Assembly (NCBI GenBank): GCA_016295505.1
Contig: JAEDLC010000004.1
Coordinates: 1 to 42,576 of the forward strand
Length of the DNA: 42,576 bases
Direction of reading: 5' to 3'
Origin: Dorea sp.
Lineage (GTDB): Bacteria > Bacillota_A > Clostridia > Lachnospirales > Lachnospiraceae
A program made the translations under genes and the position numbers. Under the pieces are notes generated by a model. That model searched no databases. It saw only the letters and a list, made by a program, of their open reading frames with translations, and was not told the origin of the DNA. Positions 1 through 6,750 of this stretch are shown piece after piece (positions within the stretch are counted from its first letter, which is position 1; each line of letters opens with the position of its first letter).

Positions 1-41
1 GCGAAAGCTTAAAAATATATTTCACAAGGAGGAACATACCA

Positions 42-359
42 ATGTTAGATGTAGATAAGCACACATTTGAAGAAGAAGTGTTAAAAGCAGAAGGTTATGT
101 ATTCGTAGATTTTTACGGTGACGGATGTGTACCATGCCAGGCTCTGATGCCAAAGGTACATGAATTCGCTGACACATACGGAGATAAGTTAAAATTCACA
201 TCTCTGAATACAACAAAGGCTCGTCGTCTTGCAATCGGACAGAAAGTTCTCGGACTTCCTGTTATGGCAATCTATAAAGACGGAGAGAAAGTAGAAGAAC
301 TGGTGAAAGATGATTGTACACCAGAATCTATTGAAGCAATGATTAAGAAGTATATCTAA
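42..359 (+). CDS. trxA: Thioredoxin of the glycine reductase system
   Basis: A 105-residue thioredoxin-fold protein. It would pass electrons from a thioredoxin reductase to glycine reductase, reducing the oxidised selenoprotein A in the cytoplasm. The redox site is GDGCVPCQ with Cys29 and Cys32; the usual WCGPC is replaced by GCVPC, a form typical of thioredoxins encoded in grd operons. The cis-proline region reads GLPVMAIYKDG. The length matches the family. The start has a strong AAGGAGG site about 10 bases upstream. It is the first complete gene in the window and is followed by grdA, so it is most likely cotranscribed with grd genes lying to the left (grdE/grdB and trxB are not in the window). 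Assignment as a thioredoxin is secure; the dedication to glycine reductase rests on context and on the active-site variant. Confidence 0.93.
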   Translation: MLDVDKHTFEEEVLKAEGYVFVDFYGDGCVPCQALMPKVHEFADTYGDKLKFTSLNTTKARRLAIGQKVLGLPVMAIYKDGEKVEELVKDDCTPESIEAMIKKYI

Positions 360-433
360 TCGGAGCATCGTGAGTGCGTAAACAGCCACAAGGCTTTTAC
401 GGGAATGTAATATCTGCCGCTTTAAGCGTGCAC

Positions 434-470
434 ACTCGCCGGAATTCTATTATCGTTTGTCCCGGCGAGT
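434..470 (+). repeat. Stem-loop upstream of grdA
   Basis: A perfect 9-bp inverted repeat, ACTCGCCGG (434-442) against CCGGCGAGT (462-470), with a 19-base loop. No run of T follows, so it is not a canonical terminator. It lies in the 169-base gap between trxA and grdA and could be an mRNA processing or stability element, or an attenuator. Confidence 0.6.
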
Positions 471-528
471 ATAAACATTTCTACAATAAATAATAAAATA
501 GAAGGGAAAAGGAAGGAGGAAACACGTC

Positions 529-1002
529 ATGGCAATATTAGAAGGAAAAAAAGTCGTTATCATTGGCGACCGTGATGGTGTTCCAGGACCGGCAATCGCA
601 GAGTGCGTAAAGACTGCTGGTGGAGAAGTTGTATTCTCTTCCACAGAGTGCTTCGTCTGAACGAGCGCTGGTGCAATGGATCTTGAGAATCAGAAGAGGG
701 TTAAAGAATTCGCAGAGGAGTATGGTCCGGAGAACTTAGTAGTAGTTCTTGGAGCAGCTGAAGGCGAAGGTGCTGGTCTTGCAGCAGAGACTGTAACAGC
801 AGGTGACCCGACATTCGCAGGTCCATTGACAGGGGTCCAGCTTGGACTCACGGTATATCACGTATGTGAAGAAGAACTGAAAGAGGAATTTGATCCGGAT
901 GTTTACGATGAGCAGGTAGGCATGATGGAAATGGTTCTTGATCTTGACGACATTGCTGGAGAAATGTCAGCAATTCGTGATGATTTCTGCAAGTTTTTAT
1001 AA
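529..1002 (+). CDS. grdA: Glycine reductase selenoprotein A (Sec at codon 44)
   Basis: Small selenoprotein component A of glycine reductase, 157 residues when the in-frame TGA at 658-660 is read as selenocysteine. It takes the carboxymethyl group from protein B as a Se-carboxymethyl selenoether and hands it to protein C, where acetyl phosphate is formed. The reading frame starts at an ATG with an AGGAGG site 9 bases upstream and runs on both sides of the TGA with full family similarity: IIGDRDGVPGPAI before it, and after it TSAGAMDLENQKR and the C-terminal DDFCKFL. The motif around the stop is CFVUTSAGA, the signature redox motif of GrdA (Cys41 and Sec44). A conventional caller would report only an open frame starting at 676. 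Expression needs selA/B/C/D, none of which is in this window. Very confident. Confidence 0.96.
658..660 (+). other. Selenocysteine TGA codon in grdA
   Basis: In-frame TGA as codon 44 of grdA, within CFV-U-TSAGA. A bacterial SECIS element should follow directly. The bases TCTGA (656-660) can pair with TCAGA (690-694), CGAG (662-665) with CTTG (682-685), and a small GC-TGGT-GC hairpin sits at 667-674 with G residues in its loop. This fold was drawn by eye; the codon assignment is firm but the SECIS shape is tentative. Confidence 0.93.
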
Positions 1003-1034
1003 GAAGGGTTTGAGATCGTTTCATCCCACATTTT

Positions 1035-1072
1035 ACGAAACGGTGAGGTAAACACTTACCTCGCCGTTTCGT
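1035..1072 (+). repeat. Long hairpin between grdA and grdC
   Basis: A 17-bp stem with one G-U pair and a 4-base ACAC loop: 1035-1051 pairs with 1056-1072 (core GGTGAGGTAA / TTACCTCGCC). It is followed by TCTATAAC rather than a T-tract. It begins 32 bases after the grdA stop. It may be a partial terminator or a 3' stabiliser that lets the grdA message accumulate above grdCD. The rest of the gap (1073-1223) contains a short inverted repeat, TGTCA-GATGA-TGACA, near 1144-1158 and nothing else I can name. Confidence 0.65.
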
Positions 1073-1223
1073 TCTATAACAAAGTATGCAGGGCAGGCTG
1101 CAGATGATGCAGGCTGTCAGTATTGCACATATCGCTGAGGCATGTCAGATGATGACACATTCCTGTAAACAACAGTTAGTTATTTTGAAATGATTTAGAA
1201 AAGAAGAAAGGTGGATACTCACA

Positions 1224-2756
1224 ATGAACAGTGTAATCAAAGGCGCAAGCTATGTACTTGCACATACTCCACAGATGGTATTTTATAATGGAACAACACA
1301 GACAACAGAAAAGGTTGTCAATCCTGAGTCTGAATATTTGAAAGCAATCGACAGTCACCTTCGTTCTTACGAAGAGGCTGTAAGTTACTGGCCAAACCAG
1401 GTATATATCGGAAATGCTCATCCGGATGAATTAGCAGAAGTTGCATTCCCTTATTATGATAAGGTAAAAGAGGGTGCAGAGAGATACGGAAAATACGGCG
1501 AGATCATGCCGGAAGAAGAATTCCTGATTCTTGCACAGACGGTAGATGTATTCGAAGTTGTAAAGCTGGACAAGGAATTTGTAGCAGCTCATAAGGATGC
1601 ATTTGCAGCAGATCCGATCATCACAGAAGATATCGTTGCAAAAGTTGAGGAAGGTATCGATGCAGAAGAGATCGCAAGACTGGTAAACGAAGAGCATGCA
1701 GAAGGTCTTTACCATGCAGGAAAACTTGTTGGATGTATCAAAAGAGCACATGATATCGATGTAAACCTGTCCGCACATGTTATGCATGAGAATATCATGA
1801 GTAAGGCTACCAGCGTTCTTGCATTATTATACGGTGTAAGAAATGCAGGAATCGACAAGGCAGACGTAGAGTATGTCATCGACTGTGCAGAAGAGGCATG
1901 TGGTGACATGAACCAGAGAGGCGGCGGAAACTTTGCAAAGGCTGCAGCAGAGATCGCAGGCCTTGTAAATGCAACCGGATCAGATACCCGTGGATTCTGT
2001 GCAGGACCATCTCATGCGCTGATCGAGGCAGCATCCCTGGTAAAAGCCGGAACCTACAAGTGTGTAGCTGTTACAGCCGGAGGATGTACCGCAAAATTAG
2101 GTATGAACGGAAAAGATCATATCAAGAAAGATATGCCGATTTTAGAGGATTGCCTGGGTGGATTCTGTGTGATCCTCGCAGAGAACGACGGAGAGAATCC
2201 GGAGATTAACCTTGATATCGTAGGACGTCATACTGTAGGAACAGGTTCTGCACCGCAGAACGTAATCGGAAGTCTGGTAGCAGATCCGCTGGAGAAAAAC
2301 GGAATGAAGCTGACTGATATCGACAAGTTCTCACCGGAAATGCAGAACCCGGATATCACAAAACCGGCAGGAGCAGGAGATGTACCGCTTGCAAACTACA
2401 AGATGATCGGAGCACTTGCAGTTAAGAGAGGCGAGTTAGACAGAAAAGAACTTGCAAACTTCACGAAAGATCATGGTCTGACCGGATGGGCACCGACGCA
2501 GGGACACATTCCTTCAGGTGTACCATACATCGGATTTGCAAGAGAAGATATCCTTGCAGGAAAGATCAAGAATGCAATGATCATCGGAAAAGGAAGTCTG
2601 TTCCTTGGACGTATGACCAACCTGTTTGACGGATGTTCTTTCGTGATCCAGGCAAACACAGGAGCAGAGGATAACAGCGGAGTATCCGAAGAAGAAGTAA
2701 AAGGACTGATCGCAAAAGCTATGAAAGATTTCGCTGCATCATTGCTGGCAGAATAG
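1224..2756 (+). CDS. grdC: Glycine reductase complex component C, beta subunit
   Basis: A 510-residue protein of full family length. With GrdD it forms protein C, which releases acetyl phosphate from the Se-carboxymethyl group on selenoprotein A, giving ATP through acetate kinase. The N-terminus (VIKGASYVLAHTPQMVFYNG) and the glycine-rich core with RGGGNFAKAAAEIAGLVNATGS and DTRGFCAGPSHALIEAA are characteristic; the central and C-terminal parts resemble ketoacyl-ACP synthase III (FabH-like) folds, including AGGCTAKLGMNGKDH. Start: ATG with AAAGGTGG 9 bases upstream. It is 14 bases from grdD, so the two are translated from one message. No in-frame stop or Sec codon. Assignment is secure. Confidence 0.96.
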   Translation: MNSVIKGASYVLAHTPQMVFYNGTTQTTEKVVNPESEYLKAIDSHLRSYEEAVSYWPNQVYIGNAHPDELAEVAFPYYDKVKEGAERYGKYGEIMPEEEFLILAQTVDVFEVVKLDKEFVAAHKDAFAADPIITEDIVAKVEEGIDAEEIARLVNEEHAEGLYHAGKLVGCIKRAHDIDVNLSAHVMHENIMSKATSVLALLYGVRNAGIDKADVEYVIDCAEEACGDMNQRGGGNFAKAAAEIAGLVNATGSDTRGFCAGPSHALIEAASLVKAGTYKCVAVTAGGCTAKLGMNGKDHIKKDMPILEDCLGGFCVILAENDGENPEINLDIVGRHTVGTGSAPQNVIGSLVADPLEKNGMKLTDIDKFSPEMQNPDITKPAGAGDVPLANYKMIGALAVKRGELDRKELANFTKDHGLTGWAPTQGHIPSGVPYIGFAREDILAGKIKNAMIIGKGSLFLGRMTNLFDGCSFVIQANTGAEDNSGVSEEEVKGLIAKAMKDFAASLLAE

Positions 2757-2770
2757 AGAGGTGAACAAAG

Positions 2771-3925
2771 ATGGCAAATGGAATTGAAAAAATGATTGCC
2801 GACACCTTTATGGAAATGGCTCAGGGATTGGAAACAGGAAGCTTCGGGAAGAGACCGAAGATCGCACTTACCGGAATGGGAAGTGAACATGGAGAAGAGA
2901 ACTCCATGGCAGCTGCAGTAGAGGCAGCAAGAGACGGGATCGATGTCTATTATATCGGAACCTTAGAGGCAGAAGGCGTAACGACTGTGAAAGTGGCAAA
3001 TGATGAAGAAGGCCACGACAAGATGGAAGAGATGCTGAAAAACGGGGAAGTAGATGCAGCAGTAACGATGCATTTCCCGTTCCCGATCGGAGTATCAACG
3101 GTAGGACGCTGTGTTACACCTGCCAAGGGAAAAGAAATGTACATCGCCAATACGACGGGAACCTCCAGTACTGATCGTATTGAAGGAATGATCAAGAATG
3201 CCATCTACGGAATCATCACAGCAAAGGCATGCGGAAACGCAGCACCGAGCGTAGGAATTCTGAACGTAGACGGAGCACGTCAGACGGAAAAGGCATTAAA
3301 GCAGTTAAAAGAGCAGGGATATGATATCACATTTGCAGAGTCTGCAAGAGCAGACGGCGGATGCGTCATGAGAGGAAATGACGTACTTCAGGCATCACCG
3401 GATATCATGGTAACAGATTCCCTGACAGGAAATATCCTGGTTAAGATGCTCTCTTCCGCAAATACAGGCGGAAGCTTCGAGGCAACAGGCTATGGCTATG
3501 GTCCCGGAATCGGCGAGGGATATGAGCAGTTAGTTATGATCGTATCCAGAGCAAGCGGAGCACCGGTCATTGCCAATGCGATCCGCTATGCGGCACAGCT
3601 GGTAAGAGGAAAAGTCTTTGAAGTAGCAAAGGCAGAATTTGCAGCAGTGAATAAAGCAGGACTGAAGGATATCCTGGGTGCATTAAAAGCAGCTCAGAAA
3701 CCGGCTGCAGCAGAAGAGGATGTAAAAGAACCACCGAAGGAGATCGTAACAGCTCAGATTCCTGGAATCGAGGTTATGGATCTGGAAGATGCGGTAAAAG
3801 CATTGTGGAAGATCAACATCTACGCAGAGAGCGGAATGGGATGTACAGGCCCGATCATCCGTGTATCGGATGCAAATCTTGCAAAAGCTGAAGAAGAGCT
3901 TAAGAAAGCAGGATATATTCAGTAA
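2771..3925 (+). CDS. grdD: Glycine reductase complex component C, alpha subunit
   Basis: A 384-residue partner of GrdC, related to the PlsX/phosphate acyltransferase fold, that transfers the acetyl group to phosphate. The key cysteine lies in the C-terminal motif ESGMGCTGPIIRVSDANL (Cys358 by my count), the residue known from clostridial GrdD to carry the acetyl thioester. The central part has GGSFEATGYGYGPGIGEGYE and the PlsX-like stretch SLTGNILVKMLSS. RBS GAGAGGTGAAC precedes the ATG. It is the last gene of the grd operon here: a strong terminator follows about 40 bases after its stop. Secure. Confidence 0.96.
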   Translation: MANGIEKMIADTFMEMAQGLETGSFGKRPKIALTGMGSEHGEENSMAAAVEAARDGIDVYYIGTLEAEGVTTVKVANDEEGHDKMEEMLKNGEVDAAVTMHFPFPIGVSTVGRCVTPAKGKEMYIANTTGTSSTDRIEGMIKNAIYGIITAKACGNAAPSVGILNVDGARQTEKALKQLKEQGYDITFAESARADGGCVMRGNDVLQASPDIMVTDSLTGNILVKMLSSANTGGSFEATGYGYGPGIGEGYEQLVMIVSRASGAPVIANAIRYAAQLVRGKVFEVAKAEFAAVNKAGLKDILGALKAAQKPAAAEEDVKEPPKEIVTAQIPGIEVMDLEDAVKALWKINIYAESGMGCTGPIIRVSDANLAKAEEELKKAGYIQ

Positions 3926-3966
3926 TTTCAGAGCCTGAGGGCAACGGAAAAAGATCATAATTCAGA

Positions 3967-4008
3967 GGAAGTGGCGTCGAAATGTGTCGAGATGCCACTT
4001 CCTTTTGT
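3967..4008 (+). terminator. Terminator of the grd operon
   Basis: GGAAGTGGC (3967-3975) pairs with GCCACTTCC (3994-4002), and the intervening bases extend the stem; TTTTGT follows. Placed 41 bases after the grdD stop. Confidence 0.85.
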
Positions 4009-4050
4009 ATAATCCTTACTTTATAATGAGAAAAGTAGGGAGGTGCAAAG

Positions 4051-4836
4051 ATGGAAGAAGCGTTGCGTATAGATACAATACAGAAAACGATTTGTCGGAT
4101 GTGTTACATTATCATGTGGATGATGGCAGGAATCTTTTTCTTTTATGAAATCAGTACATTTGCAGCATGTCCGGACTTAAGCCGGCATTTGAGTATGAAA
4201 ATACAGGATGAAGCAACCTGTCGTGGCATTGATATGTCGGTTCTTCATACCACCTCAGATATCAGGAATATATCTGAAAAAGCGAGGAATATGGCTGCTA
4301 TACAGCAGGAAAAGATGAAAAATACTGTGCAGGAAACTCCAGAAGCAGAGAGGATACGAGAAACGACCGAAATGGTGAAAACACTGGAAATACCGGTGAT
4401 TCGGGACGAAGAAATACCGGATGTTTCGGGGAATGAACCGGCTTACATTGAAAGTATACCGGATTTGATTCCGGATGATCTTCCACAGATGGAGATGCCG
4501 GGTGCAGAGATAGAGATCAGAGGATTCCTGATCGATGCAGATGGATATATCACGGGATATACAGATTCTGTTTCTGTAACAGATGGTGTTCTTGTGATCC
4601 CGAGTGATGAAAGATGCACCGGGATTCGAAAATCAGCGTTGGAAGGGCTGGAATCCATGATTTTTGAAATCTATATTCCTGAAAATATTACAGAGATTGA
4701 AGCGGAGACGTTTGAACATCTGCATGAGCTGATGTATATAGAAGTAGCTGCAGATAATCCTGTTTATATCAGTGAACGTGGAGTATTGTATACGAAAAAC
4801 GGTGAGCTGATTACTTTTCCAAAGGGAAGATATTAA
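4051..4836 (+). CDS. Membrane-anchored protein with a leucine-rich-repeat-like C-terminus
   Basis: A 261-residue protein with no named relative that I recognise. Residues about 13-40 form one hydrophobic segment (CYIIMWMMAGIFFFYEIS), probably an uncleaved signal anchor. A charged, proline-rich linker follows, with several ETPEAE/IPVIRDEEIPD-type stretches. Residues about 175-261 resemble one or two BspA-type (LRR_5) repeats: IRKSALEGLESMIFEIYIP, ITEIEAETFEHLHELMYIEV and a closing unit NPVYISERGVLYTKNGELI that matches the usual end of such repeats. It would be exposed outside the cell and bind something, but the ligand is unknown. RBS AGGGAGG precedes the start. It stands alone between two terminators, with TATAAT-like boxes at 4008-4013 and 4022-4027 upstream. 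Confidence 0.75.
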   Translation: MEEALRIDTIQKTICRMCYIIMWMMAGIFFFYEISTFAACPDLSRHLSMKIQDEATCRGIDMSVLHTTSDIRNISEKARNMAAIQQEKMKNTVQETPEAERIRETTEMVKTLEIPVIRDEEIPDVSGNEPAYIESIPDLIPDDLPQMEMPGAEIEIRGFLIDADGYITGYTDSVSVTDGVLVIPSDERCTGIRKSALEGLESMIFEIYIPENITEIEAETFEHLHELMYIEVAADNPVYISERGVLYTKNGELITFPKGRY

Positions 4837-4850
4837 GAGAGAGGCAGTAG

Positions 4851-4887
4851 AGACTGTCGCAGCAGATACTGCGGTGGTCTTTGTTTT
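4851..4887 (+). terminator. Terminator after the LRR-like gene
   Basis: AGACTGTCGCAG (4851-4862) pairs with CTGCGGTGGTCT (4869-4880), 12 bp including three G-U pairs, followed by TTGTTTT. Confidence 0.7.
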
Positions 4888-4942
4888 CGTATATAAATAC
4901 AATTTAATTTCCTAAAATTCTCTGTTATTCTCCGATTTCTGG

Positions 4943-4951
4943 TGATATAAT
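4943..4951 (+). promoter_or_regulatory. Extended -10 promoter for the GNAT-ThrE gene
   Basis: TGATATAAT is a perfect extended -10 element (TGn plus TATAAT at 4946-4951), 33 bases upstream of the ATG at 4984. The -35 region is weak, as expected for this promoter class. Confidence 0.65.
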
Positions 4952-4983
4952 GGATGAAATTGAGCAAAGCAGAGGGAGCAGAC

Positions 4984-6216
4984 ATGAAGATTCGGCAGAT
5001 AACAGATAATAAAAAATTATATATGGACCTGTTGCTGTTGGCTGATCCACAGGAAAATATGATCGATGCATATCTGGATCAGGGAGAAATGTTTCTTCTT
5101 GAAGAAAACGGAGAAGCAAAGACGGTTGCAGTAGTCATGCTTTATAAAAACCGGAAGTGTGAACTGAAGAATATTGCAACTGTCGAGACACAGCAGGGCA
5201 AGGGATATGGAAAGTATATGATACATTTTCTGTGTGAGCACTACAGCAGTCTGTGTGATATGATGTACGTCGGTACGGGAAACACCAGAAAAAACATTGG
5301 ATTTTATGAAAAATGCGGATTCGAAAATTCACATATTGTGATAGATTATTTTGTGAAAAATTACAGGGAACCGATCTATGATGAGGGTGTGCGGCTTACA
5401 GATATGATCTATCTGAAAAAAAGGCTGGAATCGGAGGTGGATGTGAAAAAGGTTGTGGATCTGGCACTGGAGGCAGGAAGGATTCTGTTGAAAAACGGCG
5501 CAGAGATCTTTCGTGTGGAAGAGACGATCACCAGGATCTGCCATCGTTTTCATGTAGAGCATATCGATGTGTTTATGCTCAGTCACGGTATATTTGTCAG
5601 TGCAGAAAATGGAATGGAAGAGACATATACAAAGGTAAAGCCAATTCCGTTATCGGCATCTCATCTTGGAATCGTTGCGGAAGTAAATGCGCTTTCCAGA
5701 GAGATTGAAGCTGGTCATATGGGAATTGATGAGGCATCTGAAAAGTTAAAAGAAATTGATAAGATGCCTTCTAAAAATGGATATTTTCAGATTGTTGCTG
5801 CGGGAATCGCGAGTGGAACGTTTGGATATATGCTGGGTGCAACGGAATCTGAGAGTATGATGGCCTTTTTTATCGGCTGTATTCTGTATGTATGGGTTCT
5901 GTTCAGTAAAAAGCATGGATTGTCCAAGATGCTTGTAAATATAGCAGGAGGTGTTATCATCACCACTCTTGCAATATGCTTCAGGCATCTGGCTCATATG
6001 GAAGAACTGCGGATTGACGGAATGATCATCGGAGGAATCATGCCTCTGGTCCCGGGACTGGCTTTCGTGAATGCAATCCGGGATATTGCGGACAGTGATT
6101 TTTTGTCCGGAACCGTGCGTATGATAGATGCGATTCTGGTATTTGTTTACATTGCGATCGGGGTGGGAGTGACACTCAGCATCTATAATAATATGATAGG
6201 GGGATTATTGCCATGA
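4984..6216 (+). CDS. Fusion of a GNAT acetyltransferase and the N-terminal part of a ThrE-type exporter
   Basis: A 410-residue protein with two parts. Residues 1 to about 150 are a GNAT N-acetyltransferase: the acetyl-CoA loop reads TQQGKGYGKYMIHFL, followed by NIGFYEKCGFENS, and the domain ends in DMIYLKKRLE as free-standing relatives do. From residue about 154 on is the threonine/serine exporter (ThrE, DUF1212) N-terminal half: a cytosolic domain (LEAGRILLKNGAEIFRVEET, SHGIFVSAENG) and then about five membrane segments. The next gene supplies the remaining ThrE membrane half, so the pair would form the exporter. I prefer ATG 4984, with AGAGGGAG just upstream, over an ATG at 4954 that lies next to the -10 element. 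The join is oddly abrupt and holds a complete ribosome site (listed separately). The substrates of both parts are unknown. Confidence 0.85.
   Translation: MKIRQITDNKKLYMDLLLLADPQENMIDAYLDQGEMFLLEENGEAKTVAVVMLYKNRKCELKNIATVETQQGKGYGKYMIHFLCEHYSSLCDMMYVGTGNTRKNIGFYEKCGFENSHIVIDYFVKNYREPIYDEGVRLTDMIYLKKRLESEVDVKKVVDLALEAGRILLKNGAEIFRVEETITRICHRFHVEHIDVFMLSHGIFVSAENGMEETYTKVKPIPLSASHLGIVAEVNALSREIEAGHMGIDEASEKLKEIDKMPSKNGYFQIVAAGIASGTFGYMLGATESESMMAFFIGCILYVWVLFSKKHGLSKMLVNIAGGVIITTLAICFRHLAHMEELRIDGMIIGGIMPLVPGLAFVNAIRDIADSDFLSGTVRMIDAILVFVYIAIGVGVTLSIYNNMIGGLLP
5433..5445 (+). promoter_or_regulatory. Internal ribosome site and GTG start at the GNAT/ThrE junction
   Basis: GGAGGTG (5433-5439) sits just before an in-frame GTG at 5443-5445 (codon 154 of the fusion). 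Translation from there would give a 257-residue ThrE half beginning at the usual family N-terminus (KKVVDLALEAGRILLKNG). It is either a relic of two separate genes or a working second start. Confidence 0.55.
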
Positions 6217-6674
6217 TCCGTGAATTAATCGTGAATGTTCTCTGCTCCTTTTCCGGGACGATTGCGTATTCTGTCTTATATAATGTTCCGAAAAAATACT
6301 ATGTATGCTGCGGAATGACCGGGGCAGCCGGATGGCTGGTCTACAAAGCACTGGTACAGGGAATCTCACCGGCAATTGCATCTTTCTTCGGTACTCTTGT
6401 CGTGGTGTTGATCTCACGTATGCTGACGGTGCGTATGAAATGTCCGATTACTATATTTCTGGTATCCGGTATCTTTCCGCTGGTTCCCGGAGCGGGGGTA
6501 TATTATACTGCATATTATCTGGTCACAAATCAGCTTTCCCTTGCTGCAATGAAGGGAATCGAATCCGTCAAGATTGCCTTTGCAATTGTATTTGGAATCG
6601 TATGTATTGTTTCTATTCCAAGGGAAGTGTTTCAGATGGGATACTGGAAGCAAAGAAGATGGAGAAAAGGTTGA
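6213..6674 (+). CDS. Threonine/serine exporter family protein, C-terminal membrane half
   Basis: A 153-residue, very hydrophobic protein with about four to five membrane segments, of the ThrE C-terminal (DUF3815) type. It carries the family marker FPLVPGAGVYYTAYYLV, the counterpart of MPLVPGLAFVNAIRDI in the preceding gene. In proteobacterial and actinobacterial ThrE both halves are one chain; many Firmicutes split them as here. The ATG overlaps the upstream stop (ATGA, 6213-6216), a sign of translational coupling. It probably forms one membrane complex with the ThrE half upstream. Substrate is inferred only from the family (serine, threonine or another small metabolite). Confidence 0.88.
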   Translation: MIRELIVNVLCSFSGTIAYSVLYNVPKKYYVCCGMTGAAGWLVYKALVQGISPAIASFFGTLVVVLISRMLTVRMKCPITIFLVSGIFPLVPGAGVYYTAYYLVTNQLSLAAMKGIESVKIAFAIVFGIVCIVSIPREVFQMGYWKQRRWRKG

Positions 6675-6700
6675 TGCATGTATGGCGATTGTGCTACAAT
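6671..6700 (+). promoter_or_regulatory. Promoter for gltX
   Basis: TTGATG (6671-6676), an 18-base spacer and TACAAT (6695-6700) preceded by TGC, an extended -10. It overlaps the stop codon of the gene upstream and lies about 50 bases before the gltX ATG. Confidence 0.6.
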
Positions 6701-6750
6701 ATAAGAATCGACGGATAAAATTATAAAAGAATTAGGAGATATTAATTACA

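Noticed and set aside
676..1002. A separate 108-residue gene starting at 676
   Set aside because: It is the part of grdA after the selenocysteine codon, in the same frame; no ribosome site precedes it.
1073..1223. Additional small gene or riboswitch in the grdA-grdC gap
   Set aside because: No frame with a start signal and no recognisable riboswitch core; only short direct and inverted repeats.
4954..4983. Earlier ATG for the GNAT-ThrE gene
   Set aside because: It lies only 3 bases after the -10 element, where transcription would barely have begun, and lacks an SD; the ATG at 4984 has one.
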